From Filosporella fistucella (taxonomy: Eukaryota > Ascomycota > Leotiomycetes > Helotiales), in NCBI GenBank assembly GCA_030077755.1, contig JAQJZZ010000015.1:1736001-1800000 (forward strand): DNA of 64,000 nucleotides, written 5' to 3'. The position numbers were made by a program, and so were the translations under genes. Within the stretch, counting starts at the first letter, position 1. Every line of letters begins with the position of its first letter. Below, piece by piece: positions 1 through 11,916 of the stretch. The notes under the pieces were generated by a model. It was not told the origin of the DNA. It was given only the letters and a program-made list of their open reading frames with translations, and ran no database searches.

Positions 1-1023
1 GCGCTCCACAGTTTTGATGAACTTGCAACTAAATGATCCTGCCATACCATCCCCTGGAGAGATGATAAGTGAAGGACAGGCCACGATCTATCGAACTTCG
101 AGCCCTCAGTCTATGGCCGGTTCTCCAATTGCTTCGAGCGGAGAACCCCATCACTTCCGCGCGCCAAGTCTGGGAGAAATACATCAGGAATTAGAGCAGG
201 AACAAGAAGCTCAAGTTGTATGTTGACATTTTTGCATATTCGGACCGACCAACGTTGCATCAATAGAACTTATCCATTCTGCCAAATATCTGTTTCTAGT
301 GGAATGAGGAAGACAGATGGATTTATGCATTGCTAATTCTGAAGCAATACTCCTCTGTATCACATTAGTACAGCACTTACTGACCCTCCCAGAATCGTCT
401 CCTCCAAATGATCCGCGCCCAGCAGCAACAGCTCCAGCAACTTCAAGCAACCACAGGCCAAAACCATGGCACTCCTCCAGTTATTGATGAATCGACACCA
501 ACTTCAGAACGATCAATGTCTTTTACAAATCTAAACAATAATACTATCCAACCAACGTCAATACCTACCCCACGTTCTCCCACTATAGCACTCCATCCCA
601 GAAGTTCTTTTGACCTCGCCCGTGCCGACCTCCAACATCGACGTTCGAGGACTCCAAGCCGAACCGCATCGCCAAGATTAAGATCAACTTCAATCAGTGG
701 CGAAGGAGGCGAGCCTTGGAATTTGGGTGGACGAGATGAAAGCGCGTTTTACCAAGCTGAGACTCAAATGATGGTTCGGGAGAATCAAATGCTGAGACAA
801 AGGATCAGGGAACTGGGTAAGCAATAGATAACTCTGCTTGAAATTTTCGTCAGCTAAAACCAAAGAAGAACGACAGGTCAGTGAGCTACACGCAAATTCA
901 GCAATTACTCGTGAGCCTGCTACTCCCTCGCATCTCCTTCGTTCGGAGTCAGTCTTGGAGGAAGGTCCTTCAACTGTCCCAACTTCTACCTCTACCGCGG
1001 TAGCAGAGACGAAGGAGGAGTGA
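1..1023 (+). CDS. C-terminal part of a Ser/Pro-rich coiled-coil protein (5' end outside window)
   Basis: I do not recognise the family. The reading frame is already open at base 1, so the gene starts upstream. Exons are best read as 1-217, 393-816 and 869-1023. The visible part has a Ser/Pro-rich stretch, a Glu/Gln-rich helix running into MIRAQQQQLQQLQ, a disordered Ser/Thr/Arg region, and a second predicted coiled coil around ENQMLRQRIREL that continues across the last intron as ERQVSEL. It ends in an acidic tail (AETKEE). For the last intron, the acceptor at 868 gives a typical 52-nt intron and keeps the helix; the acceptor at 853 would give an unusually short 37-nt intron, also in frame. 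The gene converges on the DUF2415 gene downstream. A scaffold role is only a guess from the coiled coils. Confidence 0.72.
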
Positions 1024-1577
1024 AGCAGAAACTTAAGTTCAATTCATGGATGTGTTATTGAGCGGAATTTGTTACAAGGCGTGGAGGCGACGTGGATTGA
1101 GTGGTTTATGGGCGTGCGTTGGTTACGAAATGCATCGGCTTTGCTAGATGGTCTATGCCAAAGTCTGGAGTTTGAGTGAGGCACATTTTGGGAATTGGAA
1201 TTGGAATTGGCGTCGGCGTAAGTGGGGGTTGTCTTGGAGATTGAATAGGCGATCATCGTTGATGAAAGGAACTTGCATGAATCAAATCGAGAACCCTATT
1301 ATCACTTCACATATATGATTCGTCCCGTTTTAAAGATACTCCATGCATGCATTGAAGGTGAAATGATGTTCAATATGGTGTACTTGCATTTTTGTTGCAA
1401 CAAAGTTGCTTCAATTCATTGCTTAGTTAATTCAAGTCCAGCAAAATTAATTTGTCCAGAGCGAGTGCTCTGTGGCCTAAATTGCCATCTCAAAGCAAAT
1501 GCTGGGTAAGCTGAAATACTCATACATCGCGCCGCAAAGGCTTCAACTCCACCAACGCCGTCCCACTTAATACAAAA
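1024..1577. other. convergent intergenic stretch, no gene seen
   Basis: This stretch lies between two genes that end towards each other, so it should hold both 3' UTRs. It contains a short tandem hexamer (GGAATT three times, about 1192-1210). I see no convincing ORF or RNA gene. Confidence 0.6.
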
Positions 1578-3951
1578 TCATTGTAATACAAGACTAGGGA
1601 ACCTCTTCCGGCCCTCCAAGTTTACATGGTATTCGTATATTCCATCCATTGCTCCAGCGTACCTACATAGATTAGCACTGTCAATATTTGGAGAGGGAAG
1701 TGAACCTACAGAACTCTACCGTCTTCGCTCCAGACACATCCTGTTGTTTCTTCTGCTCGAAGTGGACCCGCGAGACCAAGAGCAGCATTCTCATCCCGCA
1801 AGCCCAGTAAGCCCTCCACGCCCCAAGGTTGACGTAACCTGTGAGCAAAATCTCTCGGTTCATCCTCTTCAATCTCGATACGGAGACGAGTTGATCTGTC
1901 CTGTTGTGGTTCTGCTACAATTCGTGACTGGAAGAGAATATCACCAGCTGTCTCTGCCCATGGGTTCGGTGACGCATCTGAGGCGGTCGACTCAAGACGA
2001 CGAGGTCCTGCGAGCGTAAGTCTTTCCAGTGTGGTAGATGTATCGTTGGCATTTCTTGCACCGAGTGTCTCTCGCTCGATTGCATTCTCTGCGGCTGCTA
2101 GAATCATAGAAGAACGCCGCCTTGGTTCTTGCGGTTGGTGGCGTCTTTCAGTCTCGCGGCGCTCTGTCTCGCGTCTCTCGTTCTCACGATTTCTCTCTTG
2201 GATGAAGGTTCTGAAAGATGCAGCTGTACGATCTGGGTTGACGAATTCTCGAAGTGCGGTTGGCAATCCTGTAGTCCCTATCCGGCGACTTGTACTCCCA
2301 GGACCCTCACCAGTCGTTGGTGAAGCAGAAGAACGTTGGGCTTCCGCCCAAGGTGAAGGTCCCCATCTCGAAGTGGAAGAGGCTTCGGCAAGGGTTTCTC
2401 GTGCTGCATTAGCTGCGTCTCTTTGCCGGCGTGCAATACGGTGGGCGTGTAGGACCTCCAATTCTTCAATCGTCAGGGGATTTTGGTGTCTGTCCAACAT
2501 CTCTCTAGTCAGGTGTCTCAAGTACCGCGGTTCAATATCGAGGCCTAGGTAGTCTGGTGTGCTTGAGGAGGGCGACTCTGTGCGGAAGCTGCGAAGTCTG
2601 GGGTCTATCACGGACTCCCCTTGCCTGTCTACAAGAGTCACTCGCTCGACACCTTCACCTTTAGGACTCATGAGTATAAGTTGCCGCGAGTTGAAAAATG
2701 CTCGCACATCAGCCACTCCAACTCTTCCGGTTGATTCTGTCCAAGCCTAGCAATGGTCAGCACATGGAAAAATAGAACAAGCACTGTGATTTCGGGGAAG
2801 ACGTCGATAGAAAGAAGCTCAAAATTGTAGAAAAGGTTGAAGATCTTCTTACCAGCAAATCAAAAGGTCCAGGAGAGAACTCCATAGCTCTAACAGCTCC
2901 ACATTCTGGACCCGGCCTTGAAGTGGTGAATACAAGCAATAAAGAATCAGGATGTGTGATATTTTCTACATCAAAAATTGAAATCAAACCATATTGTGTT
3001 GCCACAGCCAGATACTTGCCGGATTTTGAAAAACATGCTGCGAAACTCCCTCTCATCTGAGATTTATCAGCATGCCTTTGACCTTCAAGTTGTATTTTGC
3101 AAGAAAGCTCCCATTCGTAAATGGCTGGAACCTTGAAATTGACCATTCGTTCAGTCGTCTTACTTTTCTTAAGCTTCCGTTCATGAATGTAAAGGAATGG
3201 ATCATCGCCAATAGTGGCTAATAACACACCATCTGGAGATAACACCGATCGATTTACACAATCGGGAAATGTGATCTTCTCCAGTATTTCAGAACTTTCC
3301 AGGTTCAAGATCGACACAGAGTTGTCATTATTCGCCACTACAGCTACAGGAATACTGTAGGCACACGTAACTGGACTGCTCTCTGGATGCCATAGCGTCA
3401 CACAATTTACTATTTCCGAACCGACCTTTATGGGCTCAGCAAGCTTTGGGCGGCTGCGGGACCTGCGCGAGATGGTGCTTCTGTCTCTGAGGATTGACCG
3501 CGAAGATGGATCGAGGTTGAGAGGTAGTCGAGCATCAGGGTCTGCGTCCAGATTCAGGAATGAGTCGAAGCTCGATTCCTTCTCCTTCAACGATATCGCT
3601 GCGTAATTTCCATGATCCCCACCACAGCATATCCAATCTTTAGATGCTGTAAGGCATCGTGGGTAAAAAGGAAGTGTTGCAACAACCTCGCGATCTCGGG
3701 TCTTTGTGTTTATTGCAATTATATCAGTACCGCTTGGAAAGTAGATAGTGCCATTCGTAGGGGAGCTTATGAGAGAACGTAGTTGCCAATGTGTTGTTTC
3801 GATGGTGGCGCGGTAATATTTTCGAGGTTTTGCCAGAATCAAAGATTCGGTAGCATGATGTCTAGACAAAGAGTCCTTTATCAGCATGTGGAACTATGAG
3901 CTCGTGTTACGCAACTCACAAACTTTCATCTTTCACAGCCATGGCTGCCAT
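1578..3951 (-). CDS. WD40-like protein with DUF2415 domain
   Basis: Fungal WD-repeat protein of unknown function (DUF2415, PF10313, recognised from memory). Exons on the minus strand are 3951-3920, 3861-2853, 2746-1710 and 1662-1578, giving 720 residues. The first ~345 residues contain several propeller-like strands (for example SIPVAVVANNDNSVSILNLE and LAVATQYGLISIFDVEN). The DUF2415 signature follows as GAVRAMEFSPGPFDLL, continuing across an intron into AWTESTGRVGVADVR. The middle is disordered and Arg/Glu-rich with an ERRETERRETERR repeat. The last exon supplies the conserved end DGIYEYHVNLEGRKRFPS. An alternative start lies at the internal ATG (3942). The gene is divergent from SSC1 with about 0.7 kb between starts. 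The family assignment is firm; the molecular role is not known to me. Confidence 0.85.
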
Positions 3952-4635
3952 GCGCAGGTGGGATTGTGGTCATGAATGGGTTTCTGCTTGATGTGCAAAA
4001 GCTATCAAGTGCAAGTGAAGTTGTGTCAGGAGTATTGTGTTCGGCTTTGAGTCGATGGGAATTTAGATAGAACTTTTAGGTTGAGCTGTGGAATTGAGAG
4101 AGATACAAATTGGAATCAAGCAACTTGTCGCATGCTCGCACCGCTGATGTCAGTTGCATTGCCCACTTCCCGTCTTTGAAGCTCGATGTATGCATGCCTG
4201 AGGACTATAGTCCAGACCCCAGTTTCGGCTTTGATATTCCCAATTCCATTGTTTACAGAGATAAAGACTTGGTGCAAAAGACATCCTTGTCTTGAGAATG
4301 AATTCACACTGCTTACACATGAACCTCTGGAGCTCTTCAACTGTCTGGGAAAAAAACGGACATGGAATCGCACCGAGAAAATCTCCCGTGATGTCCCGAG
4401 CTTTGCTGTTTTTGCCCCTGTTGATTCCCCCTTGGGTGCTGTCTTCCATCGAGTTCCTTCTTTTCCAGGCGGACATGGTCCGTGCGTTTTGCACTAGAGT
4501 GACTTTTTTGCCGTCAGTCGTCAAAAAACATCTTCTTCCAATCCGCATCTCCTTTTCTCCTTCATACCATCTTTTCACTCATTGAGCTCCCATCAAAAGT
4601 TTCTCAATCTCTTCTTCCTTGTAGCGACCGTAATC
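3952..4635. promoter_or_regulatory. divergent promoter region of the DUF2415 gene and SSC1
   Basis: This 684-bp region separates two genes transcribed away from each other and must hold both promoters. It contains two CCCCT stress-response-type pentamers near the SSC1 side (listed separately). I found no convincing heat-shock element array of alternating GAA/TTC units, although one would be expected for a heat-shock gene. ORFs on both strands here look like chance. Confidence 0.55.
4415..4432 (-). promoter_or_regulatory. pair of STRE-like CCCCT motifs upstream of SSC1
   Basis: CCCCT occurs at 4415-4419 and again at 4428-4432, about 205-220 bp before the SSC1 start codon. AGGGG/CCCCT is the core bound by Msn2/Msn4-type C2H2 factors in yeasts. 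The short motif is common by chance, so function is an inference. Confidence 0.3.
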
Positions 4636-6855
4636 ATGTTGTCTTCCAGATTATCCAGAGCTGTAAGTTCATCTTGCATGATGCAGATGCATCACTTCGT
4701 CTCTTCATAATTCTAACTATCCGGTCAGCTTCCCCGAGCTACATCTTCTGCAGCACGTACCTCAAATCTCATCCGCACACCTCTTGGATCTTCATTTGTA
4801 CGAAGATATGCAGATGAAGCAGATAAGAAGGTTAGAGGACCAGTCATCGGTATCGATCTGGGTATGTCCCCTTTTGCGCTACTAATAAAACTTAAGCGCA
4901 TGCTCATATTCTTTGTTCAGGTACCACAAATTCCGCAGTAGCTATCATGGAGGGACCAGCAGCAAAGATCATCGAAAACGCAGAAGGTAAATAACTGTCA
5001 TTCCCTCCTTGGAATGCGTGTCATTAACTGGAAAATAGGTGCTCGAACCACACCATCAGTAGTTGCATTCGCACAAGACGGTGAGCGATTGGTCGGTGTA
5101 TCTGCAAAGCGTCAAGCAGTTGTAAATCCTGAGAACACACTCTTTGCCACAAAGCGTTTGATCGGCCGAAAATTCACAGACGCCGAGGTTCAACGTGACA
5201 TCAAGGAGGTTCCATACAAGATCGTTCAACACACCAACGGAGATGCTTGGGTTTCGGCACGCGGACAAAACTACTCTCCATCCCAGATTGGTGGATTCGT
5301 TCTGCAAAAAATGAAGGAGACTGCTGAGGCATATCTTACCAAACCCATTCAAAACGCTGTTGTCACCGTTCCAGCTTACTTCAACGATTCTCAAAGACAA
5401 GCCACCAAGGATGCTGGTCAAATTGCTGGCCTTAATGTTCTCCGAGTTGTCAACGAGCCTACTGCTGCCGCTCTTGCATACGGCCTAGACAAGGATGAGG
5501 ACAAGATTATCGCTGTCTACGATCTCGGTGGAGGAACTTTCGATATCTCTGTTCTCGAGATCCAAAAGGGCGTTTTCGAAGTGAAGTCCACCAATGGGGA
5601 CACTCATTTGGGAGGAGAGGATTTTGATATCCACTTGGTCCGTCACTTGGTCCAGCAATTCAAGAAGGACTCCGGCATCGATCTCTCTGGCGATCGCATG
5701 GCAATTCAAAGAATCCGTGAGGCAGCTGAAAAGGCTAAGATTGAGTTGTCGTCTTCCATGCAAACTGATATCAACCTTCCTTTCATCACTGCCGATTCTT
5801 CCGGACCAAAGCATATCAACCTCAAGCTTTCCAGATCCCAACTTGAGAAGCTCGTTGACCCCTTGATCAGCCGCACCGTCGACCCTGTTCGCAAGGCCTT
5901 GAAGGATGCCAACCTCCAAGCCAAGGATATTCAAGAGGTCATCTTGGTTGGTGGTATGACACGTATGCCAAAGGTCGCTGAATCAGTAAAGAGCATCTTC
6001 GGCCGCGACCCCGCTAAGTCTGTTAACCCAGATGAGGCTGTTGCTATGGGAGCTGCTATCCAAGGTGGTGTCCTCGCTGGTAACGTCACCGACGTCCTCC
6101 TCCTCGATGTCACTCCATTGTCACTCGGTATTGAGACCCTTGGAGGTGTCTTCACCCGCTTGATCAACCGAAATACCACTATCCCAACCAAGAAGTCGCA
6201 GGTATTCTCCACCGCAGCTGATTTCCAGACTGCTGTCGAGATCAAGGTTTACCAGGGTGAGCGTGAGCTTGTCCGTGACAACAAGATGCTCGGTAACTTC
6301 CAACTCACTGGTATCCCACCTGCTCACCGAGGTGTACCCCAAGTCGAGGTCACCTTTGATATTGATGCCGACGCCATTGTTCACGTTCACGCCAAGGACA
6401 AGTCTACCAACAAGGATCAATCTATCACCATTGCTTCCGGATCCGGTCTCTCTGACCAAGAGATTCAGAGCATGGTTGACGATTCCGAGAGATATGCCGA
6501 GTCTGACAAGGAACGAAAGACTGCTATCGAGGCTGCCAACCGCTCAGACAGTGTCCTGAACGACACCGAGAAGGCATTGAACGAGTTCGCTGACAGACTC
6601 GACAAGACCGAGGCCGACCAAATCCGCGAGAAAATCACCACTCTCAGAGAATTTGTCAGCAAGAGCCAATCCGGCGAGGGCACTGCCACCGCAGCTGAGT
6701 TGAAGGAGAAGACCGATGAGCTTCAAATGGCCAGCTTGAACCTGTTCGATAAGATGCACAAGGCCCGCGCTGAGTCAGGAGACTCATCTTCCAGCAGTGC
6801 AGGAGAGGCCAACCCATCAGAGGGTGAGGCAAAGGATGGCGAGAAGAAGCCATGA
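4636..6855 (+). CDS. SSC1: mitochondrial Hsp70 chaperone (mortalin type)
   Basis: ATP-driven chaperone of the mitochondrial matrix and motor of presequence protein import. Exons are 4636-4662, 4729-4861, 4921-4986 and 5039-6855, giving 680 residues, close to the usual family length. The N-terminus is an Arg/Ser/Ala-rich presequence ending near [16 protein letters not shown]. ATPase-domain signatures are present in order: [29 protein letters not shown] and [14 protein letters not shown]. The substrate-binding domain begins around [20 protein letters not shown]. The lid ends in a Ser/Gly/Glu-rich tail, [10 protein letters not shown], with neither HDEL (ER Hsp70) nor EEVD (cytosolic Hsp70). Together with the presequence, this places the protein in mitochondria. 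The three introns all fall near the 5' end, as is common for highly expressed fungal genes. Confidence 0.96.
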
Positions 6856-8021
6856 AAAGCCTAATTTGGCAACATTTCATTGAATTATTAGCGTTGTTTC
6901 CGGGCGGCTCGCATAGACCTCTCCTGTACCCATTTTGTACTCATATGTTGCAAATTGGCAACCCTTCTCTGTTGTCATAGCTACTTTTTGTTCTTCATAG
7001 CTTTGGGGCAAATGGCGTTTAGAGCACGTATTGCACATAATGCAGCGTTCAAGGCTTGTGTGGTGGATACCTGCACAGAAAAAAGGGCATGACTTTAGCT
7101 GTAAATTAGGATAAGACGACGAATAATATGACCTCCCCTCTCATCTTCATGCCCATATTTTCCTGTATCACTTCGTATAGACGCGCAATGTCCAGGCTGC
7201 AAGCGGTACGCGAGGGAGGGTATTTACCCATGGGAGCAAGGGATAGAGACGGGAACTAGGTATGCATACTTCCAGAGCACTCAAAGATCGCTGTTGCACG
7301 TCGTAATTCGATAACAGCTTCTGGTGAGGCTCTCATTTGATACAGTTTCTCCGAAGTAGGATCACTTGCTCAAATTATGTCGCCAAATCACCCAGTTTTC
7401 TGGTCAACATCGACAGCTTCTGGCGCTGTGATTCCCGACTTCTCTACCATGATTCATGCTTTTACACATCAAGTCCTACAGTAAGGAACGCAAACCTCTT
7501 CAACGTCGAGAAAGCTATATCACAGCTAATATTAGATGGATTCAGGCTATTAAATATACTTGCGGTGGTTGCAGATGAGGTCTCTTGGGTAAGAGGGCCA
7601 AAGCGAGCACCGTAATCGTGATCACATCAACATGTTGAATAAATTGCTAGGGATGGCCACACGACGCGGCTCGGGAAGACCACTAGAGCTAGAGATGCTT
7701 CCAGAAATGCTTTTGAATCATGTAGGCGGATCGATATATGAGAAGGCAAACAGATTTCATAGACGCGAAAGTTCGTAGTTTCAGTGGACTGTCAGGTGAC
7801 CAACTAACCGAACGTCCCACCACGGACTTTCACAATTTTTGGGAGTCAGAAGGCAAATTTCATTCCACGACATAGACTCTCGATCGCAAACAAAATTTCA
7901 CTATCGATAATATTTCGGCGACAGACGGTCATTATTACCGATTTCTGCGGATCTCATAAAACCCGAAATCTCTCGCAACAAGCAGCGACACAGACTGACA
8001 ATCTTTGAATACCCCACCAAA
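6856..8021. other. intergenic, no gene seen
   Basis: 3' UTR of SSC1 and the promoter of the eIF3g gene. One 92-codon ORF (7337-7615) has no recognisable features and looks like chance. The last ~100 bases before 8022 are A/C-rich, as in fungal 5' leaders. Confidence 0.55.
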
Positions 8022-9018
8022 ATGTCGAAAGCTGCAACGTTCGTCAACTTCTCGCCCTTCCTGATCAGAGACGTCTACTAACACCAGACAGACGCCCAGA
8101 TTGGGCTGATGATGAAGAGCTTGAAGACTCTAACCTTGAATTGCCTCAACCAACCACTACGACCAATAAAGACGGAACCAAGACAATCGTCTCCTGGAGA
8201 TACAACGATGATGGCAAGAAGGTCAAGACAACACGCCGCATTCGGTTTACAACACATAAGGAGATTGTCAACCCACGGGTTGCGGAGCGGAAGTCATGGG
8301 CAAAGTTCGGACTTTCTGCGAAAGATGGAGCAGGAGTAAGTTGCAACTATTATGCAATATATTGCGTTGCTGCTGAGGACGAACAAACCATGCTAACACT
8401 CATCAGCCAGCATCAGATACTACGAGTGTAGGAGAGAATATCATTTTCAGACCTAGCACAAACTGGCGAAAAGACGCAAAAGAGGAGAAGACCGAAGCTG
8501 GAAGCATGAAGGACAAGTTGAAGGACAAGAAGGTCAAATGTCGTATTTGTAACGGCGAGCATTTCACAGCAAGATGTCCGTTCAAGGATACTATGGCACC
8601 AGTTGGGGAAGAAGGTTCTGCAGATGTTGCTGCTGGCCCTGCGGATACAGCCGATGCTGTGGGTGGTCTTGGAACAGGCAAGAGCTCATATGTCCCTCCA
8701 CATATGCGAAATGGTGGTGCAGCCAGTGCTGGTGATAGAATGGGTGGTGGCAAGTACGAGCGCGACGATTTGGCAACTCTACGTGTAACCAACGTATCTG
8801 AGATGGCAGAAGAGCAAGAGTTGCGGGATATGTTTGAGCGCTTTGGTCGGGTCACTAGAGTTTTCCTTGCCAAAGACCGGGAGACGGGCCTCGCGAAAGG
8901 ATTTGCTTTCATCAGTTTCCAAGAGAGAACAGATGCTGCCAAAGCATGCGAAAAGATGGACGGTTATGGTTTTAAGCATCTCATTTTGAGAGTCGAATTT
9001 GCGAAGAAGGCTGCTTAG
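8022..9018 (+). CDS. TIF35: eukaryotic translation initiation factor 3 subunit G
   Basis: RNA-binding subunit of the eIF3 complex, which promotes 43S assembly, scanning and reinitiation in the cytoplasm. Exons are 8022-8038, 8092-8335 and 8407-9018, giving 290 residues. The N-terminus reads [20 protein letters not shown] once the first intron is removed. That intron starts with a non-consensus GTTCGT, has a CTACTAAC branch site just before its end and uses the second of two close acceptors. The order is an eIF3g N-terminal domain ([20 protein letters not shown]), a zinc-knuckle-like [15 protein letters not shown] near residue 130, a linker with [10 protein letters not shown], and a C-terminal RRM. 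The RRM has RNP2 as LRVTNVSE and RNP1 as KGFAFISF. All parts expected for eIF3g are present. Confidence 0.96.
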
Positions 9019-9795
9019 ATACCATTATTGACCAATGATATCTTGTAATACAATGCTTTCATTCAGGCCTTTGTCTAAGGCAGCAGTGAGTGTGCAGTAC
9101 TTGATGTTAAGCAAACACATCGAAGTTAGTCCTCATTTATTCCTTATTCGGTATCAATCTTATTCAGGCGACTTTCATAGTGATACCTACATCTTTCTTA
9201 AACACTGATTCTAGTGGTCTACAAAACTGTTCAAGGCACGGGAGATGTCCAACAGTTCTGCACCGCACCTCTAAGTGTGAGCTGGTGAGGCTGGCGCTGG
9301 GTTGCTCCACGTGGGACCAGACAAGTATTAGCCGTCTAGTCCGAGTCAGTCAGCCTCTTTGACAATGTGTCTCCCAATTTTGATCACTACTCTGTTCAAG
9401 TTCGGTGCTTGTGGACGCTAGTCATTTTTGCCATCCGATAAGTTCCTGTGCGCAAGGTCTAGCCTCGGACACGGAAGCTGACAGAACTTAAAAGCCCCAA
9501 GATACCAATATAGGATGGATAAGGAAAATTGTAGCCAAGACTGTTCAGGGCAAGTGGATCCGCTCAGACATGAAATTCTCCTGCTTCGATTGCCAAGTGG
9601 GATCTTAATGCGAAACATGAGATGTACCTTATTTCTAGCGGCTGATGATTGTCTGTTCGCGCTCCAAACTGTCCAAGAGAAAAATCTTCCTTCATAATTC
9701 CCACAACTTCCCAGAATGTCGGGCTCATTCATTTCTTTGGGACGACAAGAGTGTGTTCTATCGATTTCCACATTCTGTCCCTACATGTTTCCAAT
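9019..9795. other. intergenic, no gene seen
   Basis: Between eIF3g and the receptor gene, both on the plus strand. The frame of the receptor's first exon stays open upstream to 9649, but the sequence there does not look like protein and the family usually begins close to the chosen ATG. Otherwise I see nothing. Confidence 0.5.
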
Positions 9796-11134
9796 ATGCA
9801 ACAACCTCCCCTCAGTGTGATTCAAGCTTGGCCGAAACCTAATTATGTTGACCCAGAAACTCGGGGGAATAGCAAAATTGTTCTCAATGTCGTTCTCTAC
9901 AGTATCCTAATCTGGTTCATCAGTCTGAGGATTTTCTGTCGTACATATCTAAAGAAGGCATTTGGTGCAGACGACTTTTGTATACTTTTGGCGATCGTAA
10001 GATATTAGGAAATACTAGGGAAGCCACTGACTAAAGTGCAAACTAGATTCCTACAACTGCGTTCTTCATCATAAGCGTTCTTGCCGATTCAAGATACTAC
10101 TGGATCCGCCATGTTGTATGCTTCTATGCCTTATCTGTTTTCTTATTTTGATACTGACATTTAGCAGTATGATATACCAGTCGAAAACGTTACCGGGGGT
10201 TTGAAGATGGTATTGGCAGCAGAATGCATGTTTGCTTTAGGTGCAAGTCTTACAAAACTCTCCATGCTCATGTTAGTACGGAGGCTACTAGCAAGTGCAT
10301 CATTGTTGTGGCGGCGGATAACGTCGTTGGCGATAATTGTGGTCAGCATTCAAGGCACAGTATTCTGCATAACGGTAGTCTTTCAATGTCGGTAAGTTAT
10401 TGACTCTGTATACCCTTTGATGTACTTCGATTTAAACTGTGAAATAACTAATATCTTAAGACCACCGCAAGATTACTGGAAAGTTACTATAGATCCACAA
10501 CCTAACTGTATCAATCAAGCATGGTCGCTCCTCCTAGCTGGCATCATCAACACTGGTACGGATTTTGCGGTGGTTCTCTTGCCCATTCGAACAGTGTGGG
10601 CATTACAATTGCCGAGACGCCAAACCATCATCGTCGTTGCTCTCTTTGCGTTGGGTTTTATTTCATGTGGAGCTGGCATAGCTCGTACATACTATATGTG
10701 GATGGTTACTAAGACTTGGGATCAGACATGGGCTTCTTTTCCTGTCTGGACTGCTAGCGCTGTGGAACTTTACATTGGAGTGGTGAGACTCAAATATTCG
10801 GCCATATCCTATGCTTTCTAACTTTATTCAGATATGTGCTTCAGTCCCAGCAACAAAGCCATTCTTCTCAACATACCTCCCACAAGTATTCGGCTCCATA
10901 CCCTCCATCGCTTCAGGGTACTCTTCTTCGCGATTACAATCTGCTCCTTATGAACGAAATACCAACTCGGGATATCACGAGGAGGAACTTTTGACATTTG
11001 AGAAAGCAATCAGAGGGGTGGAGGGAACATCAAGTACGAAGACAGTTTGTCGGGTAGACAGCAGTAGGAAAAGCGACGAGGAAAATTTTATCCGAGTCAG
11101 ACAGACAGTCGATATGGTGACGAGAGGCTCTTGA
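9796..11134 (+). CDS. fungal rhodopsin-like seven-helix membrane protein (PTH11-type GPCR family)
   Basis: Seven-helix plasma-membrane protein of the large ascomycete family that includes PTH11-like receptors. Members are often proposed to sense surface or nutrient cues, but most have no known ligand. Exons are 9796-9996, 10047-10115, 10168-10391, 10461-10782 and 10832-11134, giving 372 residues. Seven hydrophobic segments are visible, from VLYSILIWFISLRIF to the last one. The family signature in helix 7 reads SAVELYIGVICASVPATKP and is assembled across the last intron. There is no N-terminal CFEM cysteine domain, so it belongs to the short subgroup. The cytosolic tail of about 80 residues is Ser/Arg-rich. 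The start was chosen because MQQPPLSVIQAWP directly precedes the family's N-terminal motif. Confidence 0.88.
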
Positions 11135-11916
11135 AAATTTAGCACGGCGTTCCGGTTGGCATTGCAGGAGTTTTGACATGCATATAGATTTCTGATGACT
11201 GAGTTTTGCAGTCATAGAGAGTTACATGCACATGTATGGTCAGCCTCACATATGAAATTCTAAAGTTTTGCCCCCTGCAGTATTAGGTTGCAGTGGGGAA
11301 ATAATTCAATAGCTTATCAGATCAATTCAATCCTATTGCTATGGATGTCGAATGTGTGGATACAAAGATGCAAGTAATCCAATGGTAAAAGGCGCACTGC
11401 TTCAAGGCTACAATCGAAAGAACTGGCCTCTTCTATCTCCACAAACAATACGCGGCCCAGATCTCGATTGTAGATATTGTTGGCGGGTTTGACAACTCCT
11501 GTGTTAAATAGAACGAAACTGTAATCCGTTCAATTACCAATCGAGCTTGTGTTCTCGAGTTTGGAGTTGTTCCGACCACAATGGACTTTGCTGTCCACTT
11601 CAGATTGTGACTCGTTCACTGCCATTCAGAGCATGATTTTTGCCACCTGCTCCTGAGTATGTATTAATTTCACTCACCAGCTTCATTCTTGAATCGATAT
11701 CCAAACTTCTGTCCGTTGATTTTCACAACATTTCAAATTACTGCAAGGAGAGAAAAAGACTAAATGGAAGGGATTGACCTACAATCCAGCCTTGCTTAGC
11801 CCCATGCGGATCATGAGCCCCACGTTTTCAACCCTTTCATCGATAATACCTCACGAAACACGCCCCTTGTAGATCTCCATGCTGGATTCTTCAAAGGATA
11901 ATTCGTGTCATAGAAA
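11135..11916. other. intergenic, no gene seen
   Basis: 3' region of the receptor gene and promoter of the FAD oxidoreductase gene. I see no RNA gene or credible ORF. Confidence 0.5.

Noticed and set aside
817..853. 37-nt last intron in the first, partial gene
   Set aside because: It keeps the frame but is shorter than the other introns in the window; the acceptor at 868 gives 52 nt and a better coiled-coil continuation.
2031..2552. 173-codon plus-strand ORF
   Set aside because: Antisense shadow of the Arg/Glu-rich exon of the DUF2415 gene.
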